From contig CAVVQM010000009.1 in the NCBI GenBank assembly GCA_963750395.1, positions 248,001 through 312,000 of the forward strand: a stretch of 64,000 nucleotides of DNA, written 5' to 3'. Position numbers and translations under genes: made by a program. This document shows, piece after piece, positions 57,473 through 64,000 of this stretch. The notes below the pieces were generated by a model. It ran no database searches. It was given only the letters and a program-made list of their open reading frames with translations, and was not told the origin of the DNA. Positions within the stretch are counted from its first letter, which is position 1; every line of letters starts with the position of its first letter. The DNA comes from JADJPO01 sp963750395 (GTDB lineage: Bacteria > Actinomycetota > Actinomycetes > Actinomycetales > Kineosporiaceae).

Positions 57473-58891
57473 TCACGGCGTCGGCGGCGTCTCCGCCCTC
57501 ACCCGACCGGCTTTGACCGCGGCGTTCAGTGCCGCGTGGTCGCGTTCTGTCTGGTCGGCGTACGCGCGGGCGAAACGGACCATGGCACGGTCCAGCGCGT
57601 CACCCTCGCCGACGTAGCCGGCGACCATCGACGCCCCGGACGTGCGCGCGTGACCCTTGGCCAACAGCCGGCCGCCGATCGCGGCGTACCCGGCGAACGC
57701 CGTCGGCCCCACCGAATGCAGTGCCAGGGAACCCTTCATGTTTCGGAACTGCCGGACGTAGAACTGCCGCCCCTCCACCGTGGTCCACCCGAGCAGCGGG
57801 TCGCTGACCGTCTGCAACGCCTGCTGGTACTCCACCACTCGTTGCCCCTGGTGCTCGTGCCAGGCGTGCTCGCCGTGCACGTACGGCGCCACCACCGAGC
57901 GCCGCGCCTGCTTGAGCTGGAGGAACAGCACGTCGTCCGGGCTGCTGCCCTCGCACAGAGCGACGTAGGCCCGCAGCCCGACGCTGCCCACGCCGACCAC
58001 CTTGTGAGCCATGTCGACGACGGTGTACCCGCCCAGCAATCGCCGCCAGTGTGGGGCCAGCGTCGTCAGGTACTCATCGAGCGCCACCGCGAGCGCCTCG
58101 GAGTGCAGCGCGTCGAGCCGGGTGATGAGCGGCGGTTCCTCGACGATCCGGCGCGCGCCGCTGCCGCTCTCCTTGGTGAACCGGGGCAATGCCCGGTCGG
58201 AGGTCTTGGTGCGGGCCCGACCGGCGGCCGCCTTGATCGCCGCGCGCAGTTCGTCGTCCTCGGCCAGCGTGAGCAGCCGGTCCAGATCGAGCGGCTCGTA
58301 GGAGCGCGCCAGCAGCGGCTGTTCGGCCAGCCGAGCCACCTGATCGCGATAGGCGGCCGACAGGCTGGTCACCGCGGTCTCGCACTGCTCCTCGGTGAGC
58401 CCGTTCTCGCGGCCGGCCACCCAGGTGCTGGCCGTCATCCGGCGCAGGTCCCACTCCCACGGTCCGGGATGCGCCTCGTCGAAGTCGTTCAGGTCCATCA
58501 CCAGCTCCCGCTCCGGCGAGCCGTAGAAGCCGACGTTGCCGATGTGCGCATCGCCGCAGATCACCGGGGTGATCCCGGTGGCGGGCAGGGCGGCACAGTC
58601 CGCGGCCATGACGATGGCGGCCCCACGCAGGAAGCCGTACGGCGAGGCCGTCATGCGCCCCACCCGCACGGGGATCAACCACTCCTCGCGTCCTCGGTGC
58701 GACTCCTGGATCAGCGAGACCGGATCCACCCGGTCCGCCGGTACCGACCAGTCGCCCAACGCCGAACGCCGAACCTTCTGCCGAAGAGCGCGCCCCATCT
58801 CGTAGCGCTCGGCACGCGGCGTGGGCCGATCACGCAGGGTCAGGTACGGGCTGGCTGATGCTTCCGCCAGCACACGATGCGGCATGCTCAT
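57473..58891 (-). CDS. DUF2252 family protein
   Basis: Protein of 472 residues with an aminoglycoside-phosphotransferase-like fold. Family signature: FLRGAAIVMAADCAALPATG, VICGDAHIGNVGFYGSPE, VMDLNDFDEAHPGPWEWDLR. The GDAHxGN and DFDE are kinase-like catalytic and metal motifs. FTKESGSGARRIVEEPPLI and DMAHKVVGVGSVGLRAYVAL are also typical, as is LQLKQARRSVVAPYV. The substrate and biochemical activity are unknown. It converges with the glycosidase gene, 14 bases between stops. Confidence 0.9.
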   Translation of the reverse strand: MSMPHRVLAEASASPYLTLRDRPTPRAERYEMGRALRQKVRRSALGDWSVPADRVDPVSLIQESHRGREEWLIPVRVGRMTASPYGFLRGAAIVMAADCAALPATGITPVICGDAHIGNVGFYGSPERELVMDLNDFDEAHPGPWEWDLRRMTASTWVAGRENGLTEEQCETAVTSLSAAYRDQVARLAEQPLLARSYEPLDLDRLLTLAEDDELRAAIKAAAGRARTKTSDRALPRFTKESGSGARRIVEEPPLITRLDALHSEALAVALDEYLTTLAPHWRRLLGGYTVVDMAHKVVGVGSVGLRAYVALCEGSSPDDVLFLQLKQARRSVVAPYVHGEHAWHEHQGQRVVEYQQALQTVSDPLLGWTTVEGRQFYVRQFRNMKGSLALHSVGPTAFAGYAAIGGRLLAKGHARTSGASMVAGYVGEGDALDRAMVRFARAYADQTERDHAALNAAVKAGRVRAETPPTP

Positions 58892-58941
58892 GGCACCATC
58901 GTGGCGCGGATGGCGCGACTCGTCACCCCTGTCGGGCGAGG

Positions 58942-59997
58942 TCAGGCCACCCAGTCCGCGGGGGCCGGCATGAGCCAGTGCACGAAGCCGAGCTTGGCCA
59001 CGACCGGGGGCGCCAGCACGAATGGGTACAGATCATCCTTGCCCATGCTGCGGTTGACCGCGTTCAGCGCGAAGGACAACGGCAGCCAGGTGTCGATGAC
59101 CGTCTGGATGGACGGCGGCGCCGCGGGCAGCTCGGTCGGATCGGAGCCAGGCGCGTCGACCGGCCCGCTCACGCTCATCCCGTAGGCCGCGGCGGTCTGC
59201 AACGTGTCTCGGATGTGCAGGTAGTGGGCGAAACTCTCGGCCCAGTCCTCCCACGGATGGGCGGTGGCGTAGGCGCTGACGTGCTCCTCGCCCCAGTTCG
59301 GCGGAGCGCCCTGACCGTAGTGCCGCTCGAGAGCCTGGCTGTAGTCGGCCCGCTCGTCGCCGAACAGCTTCCGGAACTCCTCGGTTGCATCCAGCCAGAC
59401 GGTCCCCGCGGGGGCGAGGCCGCCCACCAGGACCTGCCAGTAGTAGTGCCCGACCTCGTGCCGCAGGTGGCCCAGCATCGTGCGGTACGCCTCGCCCAGC
59501 TGCACCCGCATCGCCTCGCGATGGGCGTCCCTGCCCTCGGCCAGATCGATCGTCACCACGCCGTCGGCGTGCCCGGTCGTCACCGGTTCCTGGACGCTGG
59601 AGAGTAGGTCGAAGGCGAGCCCGTTCGCGTCCTGGGACAGCGGCACCAGTGGAAGCTGGAGATCGAGCAGTTGGTAGACCAGACGCCTCTTGGCGGTCTC
59701 CGCGAGTGCCCAGGCCGCCATCCCCTCCGCGTCGTCCTGGTTGGGCCGAGTCCGGGTCAAACGGCAGGAGACGCACCGGCCCTCCGGGTGATCGTCGTCC
59801 ACGAGCCAGTTGCACCCGGAGTCGGCCAGGTCGGCGCACTGCCGCGGGCCGCCGTCCCGGGCTCGGCCGGCCGCCACGTCCACGGGGAGGAAGGCGTCCT
59901 CGGCGGGGGAGTAGCCCTGTGCCGTGTCACAGGCGACGCAGAGGGAGTTCTCGATGATCAGGAGATTGCCGCACACCCGGCAGTTGAAGGAACGCAC
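58942..59997 (-). CDS. Putative zinc-binding metallopeptidase
   Basis: Protein of 351 residues of the putative zinc-binding peptidase family (COG4307-like). An N-terminal zinc ribbon is formed by FNCRVCGNLLIIENSLCVAC, with further Cys in RQCADLADSGCNW and RCVSCRLTRT. The protease motif is GHLRHEVGHYYWQVLVGG (HExxH), followed by a WEDWAESFAHYLHIRDTLQT segment that supplies the third ligand region. ATG 59997 opens the frame. The 20-base inverted repeat lies just upstream. Function is unknown. Confidence 0.85.
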   Translation of the reverse strand: MRSFNCRVCGNLLIIENSLCVACDTAQGYSPAEDAFLPVDVAAGRARDGGPRQCADLADSGCNWLVDDDHPEGRCVSCRLTRTRPNQDDAEGMAAWALAETAKRRLVYQLLDLQLPLVPLSQDANGLAFDLLSSVQEPVTTGHADGVVTIDLAEGRDAHREAMRVQLGEAYRTMLGHLRHEVGHYYWQVLVGGLAPAGTVWLDATEEFRKLFGDERADYSQALERHYGQGAPPNWGEEHVSAYATAHPWEDWAESFAHYLHIRDTLQTAAAYGMSVSGPVDAPGSDPTELPAAPPSIQTVIDTWLPLSFALNAVNRSMGKDDLYPFVLAPPVVAKLGFVHWLMPAPADWVA

Positions 59998-60040
59998 GGG
60001 ACGACGCTAGTGGCAGGGCGGATCGGACGCCCGCCGAGAG

Positions 60041-60132
60041 CGAACCACAGGTTCGTCGTTCGGGATCGCCGCGACCGACTGCCCAGCTCGATTCAGGGCT
60101 GCCTCCGGGAGTAACGACGAACCTGTGGTTCG
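60041..60132. repeat. Perfect 20-bp inverted repeat in promoter region
   Basis: CGAACCACAGGTTCGTCGTT (60041-60060) is repeated perfectly in reverse at 60113-60132, 52 bases apart. Each arm contains its own palindrome GAACC-ACA-GGTTC. The pair lies between the end of an ABC permease gene and the start of the metallopeptidase, both on the minus strand. A double operator is more likely than a terminator, because the loop is long and no T-run follows. Confidence 0.7.
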
Positions 60133-60142
60133 GCCTTCGGCC

Positions 60143-60870
60143 CTACTCCGCAGACAGCAGCCGGATCGACCGGAGCCGCACGCCCGCGTAGAGCGCGCCA
60201 CCCAGGACCACGACCGCCAGGGCCACGGCGCCGGCGACCGGGCCGACCGCGGGGTACACGCCGAGACGGGTGGCCTGCGCCGGACCCATCAGGTGCTCGG
60301 CCAGGGCGAGCGACCACTGCCGGACCGACAGGGCCCGCGCCCCCGGGATCAGGTTGCCCACCGTGGTCTCCCAGACGACGGCGTAGAGGAGCCCGATGAT
60401 GACCGCGTTGCGGGTCAGGACCGCCAGCAGCAGGAACACCACGCAGTAGGCGACCGCGGCGAGGGCGGAGGCCACCACCAACGCCGGCACCACGTCGCCG
60501 GGCGATTGCGCGAGCAGCAGGCCCGAGACCGCGACCGGCACCGGCCCGAGCAGCAGCGCCGCCGCGACCGCGACGACCAGCTTGGAGTTGACGACCGTGA
60601 ACCGGCTGACCGGCTTGGCGAGCAGATAGACGATCGAGCCGTCGTCGATCTCGGGGCCGATCGACCCGGTGCCGGCCAGCAGGGCGATCAGCGGGACCAC
60701 GGTGGCCACGCCGAACCCCGAGGTCAATCCCCAGGCCACCGTATCGCTGGTTCCGGTGAGCAACCGGACGACCAGGGCGAGGGCGACCGGCACCAGCGCC
60801 AGCGCCAACAGGAGCCAGAATCGCCTGCGCCCCAGCAGGGTTCGGACGGTCAGCCGCATGATGGTGGCGT

Positions 60871-60874
<4 letters not shown>
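60143..60874 (-). CDS. ABC-2 type permease
   Basis: Membrane permease of 243 residues with about six helices (FWLLLALALVPVALALVVRL, FGVATVVPLIALLAGTGSIG, ALVVASALAAVAYCVVFLLL, AVALAVVVLGGALYAGVRL). EIDDGSIVYLLAKPVSRFTVV is the typical loop after the second helix of ABC-2 permeases. GTG 60874 overlaps the stop of the ATPase gene. It is the fourth gene of an ATPase-permease-ATPase-permease operon, probably forming an exporter with its neighbours. Confidence 0.85.
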
Positions 60875-61808
<934 letters not shown>

Positions 61809-61812
<4 letters not shown>

Positions 61813-62681
61813 GTGACCGACACCTGCCGGTAACGGGCCAGCAGGGCCGCGGCCGAGCCGGTGACCACCAGGACCACCGCCGCGATCCACAGCAGGCCGG
61901 CGGTCCCCTCGGGGACCTGCCCGCTCGCCGGCTCGATGTCGAAGGCCCACGCGGTGAGCCCGTCGATCACCGTGGACGGCGAGATCAGCAGGGTCCACCA
62001 GGCGTCGTCGCCACGGCCCTGCTCCTGCATGATCCCTTGGACGGCCCCCTGCAGGGCCCACAGGACGAGCAGGACGGCGACGACCGCGGCCACGCCGAGC
62101 CCGCGCCGTGGAGTGACCGAGGCGATCGCCAGGGCGAGGCCGGCGACCATGGCGGCCAGCAGGACTGCTCCGACCATGCCCTGGGCGAAGCCGGTCAGGA
62201 CGTCCTCGGTGGGCACCGTGGACAGGAGGCCACCGCCGAGCAGGATCAGCAACGGGACCACCAGCACGATCGTCGCGGCCGTGGTGAGCGCCGCGTACTT
62301 GGCCGCCACGTAGTCGCTGCGCCGCAGCGGCCGCGAGAAGTACAGCGTCGTCACCCGGAACCGCAGATCGCGGCTGACCGAGGCCGGGGCCTGCCCCCCG
62401 ACGTAGAGGACCAGCAGCGGGTAGACGAACGCGGCGTAGGTCGGCATCGGGAACGGCAGTTCCGAACCACCGGAGACGTTCAGCACAGTGGCCACGACCA
62501 GCGCCGGGACGGCGATCACGGCGAGCAGCAGGAACGGCGCGATCTTGCTCTTCGTCGAGCGGCCCAGCCCGAAGGCCCCGCGCAGGCTGTCCTGGTAGAG
62601 CGAGCGGAGGACCGCCCAACGCCCCAGGCGGACGCCGTCGTAGTGGCGGTAGCCGATGTCGTGGATGACGCCACCGGACAT
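61809..62681 (-). CDS. ABC-2 type permease
   Basis: Permease of 290 residues. ATG 62681 touches the stop of the upstream ATPase (TGATG). About six helices: IAPFLLLAVIAVPALVVATV, YAAFVYPLLVLYVGGQA, ATIVLVVPLLILLGGG, VGAVLLAAMVAGLALAIASV, LGVAAVVAVLLVLWALQGAV and LLWIAAVVLVVTGSAAALLA. SRDLRFRVTTLYFSRPLRRS is the cytoplasmic loop that meets the ATPase. The N-terminal HDIGYRHYDGVRLGRWAV motif is common to this family of actinobacterial exporters. Confidence 0.88.
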
Positions 62682-63631
62682 CACGCACCTCCCAGATGCT
62701 CGACGATGGCGGCGGTGTGCCGTCCCTCATGCGCGGGCGGGGTCTCGAAGAGCTCGACCATGCGATGCCGGCGGCGCTCCATCCGCACCAGTCCGAGTCC
62801 GAGGGTCACCACGGCGTCGCGGACGGCGTCCAGGGACTGTTCCTCGTCGAGATCGATCTCGACGGTGCGTCCACCGGGGCGGGCCGTGACGCCCTGGGCA
62901 ATCAGAACCTGCGCGAGCTCGTCGGCGCGCTCGTCGACCTCGACCACGAGAACGCCACTGGCGGCGGTGATGTCGGCCGTGGTCGAGGATCGCAGCAGGG
63001 CGCCGGCGTCGACCACCACCACGTGGTCGCAGATCCGCTCCAACTCACCGAGCAGGTGGGAGGTCACCAGCACGGAGATGCCGAAGTCGGTTCCGATCCG
63101 CCGGATCAGGGCGAGCATCTCGTCGCGGCCGGCCGGGTCGAGACCGTTGGTCGGTTCATCGAGCAGCACCAGGTCGGGGTCGTGCACCAACGTCTGGGCG
63201 AGCTTGACCCGTTGCCTCATGCCGGTGGAGTAGCCGCCGATGGCGCGGTAGCGCTCCTCGTAGAGGCCGACATGACGCAGCACGTCCGCGGCACGCTCGC
63301 GGGCCGCGGTGATCGGCAGCCCAGACATCCGCGCCATGTGGACGACGAACTCGGTGGCGCTGGTGTCGAGCGGCAGGCAGTCGTGCTCGGGCATGTAGCC
63401 GACGCGCTCGCGGATGGCGGCGCTGTCCGTCCTCACGTCGAGATCGAGCACCCGGGCGACGCCGCTGGTGGCGGGCAGGAGCCCGAGCAGGATCTTGATG
63501 AGTGTCGACTTACCGGCCCCGTTGGCACCGACTAGACCCACCACGCCCGGCTCCACCGACACGGTGAGCCGGTCGAGGGCGGTCAGGTGCCCGAAACGCA
63601 TGGTCAGCGCCTCGGTGCGGATCAGCGGCAC
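62681..63631 (-). CDS. ABC transporter ATP-binding protein
   Basis: ATPase of 316 residues and first gene of the four-gene export operon. Walker A is LVGANGAGKSTLI, the Q-loop is in VGYMPEHDCLP, the signature is GGYSTGMRQRVKLAQTL, Walker B is LVLLDEPTNGLDP and the H-loop TSHLLGELER. A C-terminal accessory domain (VLVVEVDERADELAQVL) follows. ATG 63631 is 66 bases from the divergent TfoX-like gene. A two-ATPase, two-permease unit of this kind exports lipids, peptides or drugs; the substrate is unknown. Confidence 0.92.
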   Translation of the reverse strand: MPLIRTEALTMRFGHLTALDRLTVSVEPGVVGLVGANGAGKSTLIKILLGLLPATSGVARVLDLDVRTDSAAIRERVGYMPEHDCLPLDTSATEFVVHMARMSGLPITAARERAADVLRHVGLYEERYRAIGGYSTGMRQRVKLAQTLVHDPDLVLLDEPTNGLDPAGRDEMLALIRRIGTDFGISVLVTSHLLGELERICDHVVVVDAGALLRSSTTADITAASGVLVVEVDERADELAQVLIAQGVTARPGGRTVEIDLDEEQSLDAVRDAVVTLGLGLVRMERRRHRMVELFETPPAHEGRHTAAIVEHLGGA

Positions 63632-63697
63632 CCGCCCACTGTAGTGAGCCGGCTACCGCATGCGCCCCCGCCCCTATGGTGATTCGGGGTGGTGTTC

Positions 63698-64000
63698 ATG
63701 AGCGAGCGATTCTGGAACCTGATCGACGAGCTGCGGGCCGAGGACCCGCGCGTCGAGGAGGGGACGATCATGGGCGGGCGGTGCGCCCGCGTCGCCGGGG
63801 AGTTCCTGGCCCTGGCCGACCACAAGGGCTCGGGGATGGTCGTGAAGCTGCCGCGCGAGCGGGTGAACGATCTCATCGAGCAGGGTGTCGGCCAGCCCTT
63901 CGCACCGGCCGGCCGGGTCTTCGGCGAGTGGGTGTCCGTCACCGAACCCGCTCTGTGGCCGGCGCTGCTGCGCGAGGGGGTGGCCTTCGTGGCACCCGAG
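63698..64000 (+). CDS. TfoX-N-like protein, cut by window edge
   Basis: Start of a small protein, 101 residues visible. ATG 63698 opens MSERFWNLIDELRAEDPRVE (GTG 63689 is an alternative). The pattern TIMGGRCARVAGEFLALADH, GMVVKLPRERVNDLIEQGVG and GRVFGEWVSVTEPALWPALL matches the TfoX N-terminal domain family, a small alpha/beta fold of unclear biochemical role. The end is beyond the window. Confidence 0.75.
   Translation, partial: MSERFWNLIDELRAEDPRVEEGTIMGGRCARVAGEFLALADHKGSGMVVKLPRERVNDLIEQGVGQPFAPAGRVFGEWVSVTEPALWPALLREGVAFVAPE

Noticed and set aside
60041..60060. LexA (SOS) box
   Set aside because: CGAAC and GTTCG are separated by 5 bases; the actinobacterial LexA site needs 4. The duplicated, inverted layout also does not fit.
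60041..60132. Intrinsic terminator of the ABC operon
   Set aside because: The 52-base loop is long, no T-run follows, and each arm is itself palindromic. An operator pair fits better.

Overview
The window is high-GC DNA from an actinobacterium (Actinomycetota). The signs are very high G+C at third codon positions, frequent GTG/TTG starts, stop/start overlaps of the ATGA/GTGA type, a GTP-type PEP carboxykinase, two LytR-CpsA-Psr cell-wall ligases, an F420-type DUF385 protein, and Pro/Ser-rich secreted proteins. A cytoplasmic chemoreceptor with a PilZ domain and a diguanylate cyclase suggest c-di-GMP signalling and possibly motility. The genus cannot be named from the sequence.

The window has two halves that meet at a tRNA-Arg gene (29262-29334, minus). 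The left half (1-29 kb) is accessory DNA in which many genes are split between reading frames. It holds an ECF sigma factor / small regulator / TPR-CHAT protease-like protein / subtilase operon (1-4734, minus). Next come a tiny Cys-capped Lys/Ser-rich peptide gene, an ABC exporter and a Ser/Thr kinase (4938-8152, plus), then fragments of NAD(P)HX epimerase, a GNAT and a BTAD regulator. An SRPBCC/MFS/UspA operon, a dead IS630 copy, a CoA-binding protein, an SDR, and the cydA-cydB oxidase follow. From about 20 to 29 kb lies a mosaic of gene remnants (alcohol dehydrogenase, HemN-like radical SAM, DUF4143 ATPase, MDMPI/DinB-like, aldo/keto reductase, F420 oxidoreductase). It encloses a SipW-type exported-protein cluster (22544-25027) and a small tRNA-Arg-integrated element (25647-29303). 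That element has a perfect 43-bp att duplication, a tyrosine integrase and an HTH-MNT/HEPN toxin-antitoxin pair.

The right half (29.3-64 kb) has essentially unbroken genes and looks like core chromosome. It contains pckG, tRNA-Ser(GCT), two LCP proteins, a MarR regulator, a cyanophycinase-like peptidase, an SDR, a degenerate GAF-GGDEF protein, a DUF445 protein and a subtilase lipoprotein. It continues with small exported proteins, a GYF-PrsW membrane protease coupled to citrate synthase (gltA), an active-looking GGDEL diguanylate cyclase and an MCP-CZB-PilZ chemoreceptor. A 5'-3' exonuclease with a clamp-binding-like tail, a GH26-like glycosidase, a DUF2252 protein, a zinc-ribbon metallopeptidase, a four-gene ABC-2 export operon and the start of a TfoX-like gene complete it.

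Three groups look like functional units: the CHAT-subtilase-sigma operon as a candidate protease cascade, the peptide-exporter-kinase trio as a candidate peptide secretion system, and the MCP-CZB-PilZ plus diguanylate cyclase neighbourhood as a zinc/c-di-GMP input-output pair. The many frame breaks left of the tRNA may be real decay or homopolymer-length sequencing errors. Several of them sit in G or C runs, so gene integrity there should be read with care.
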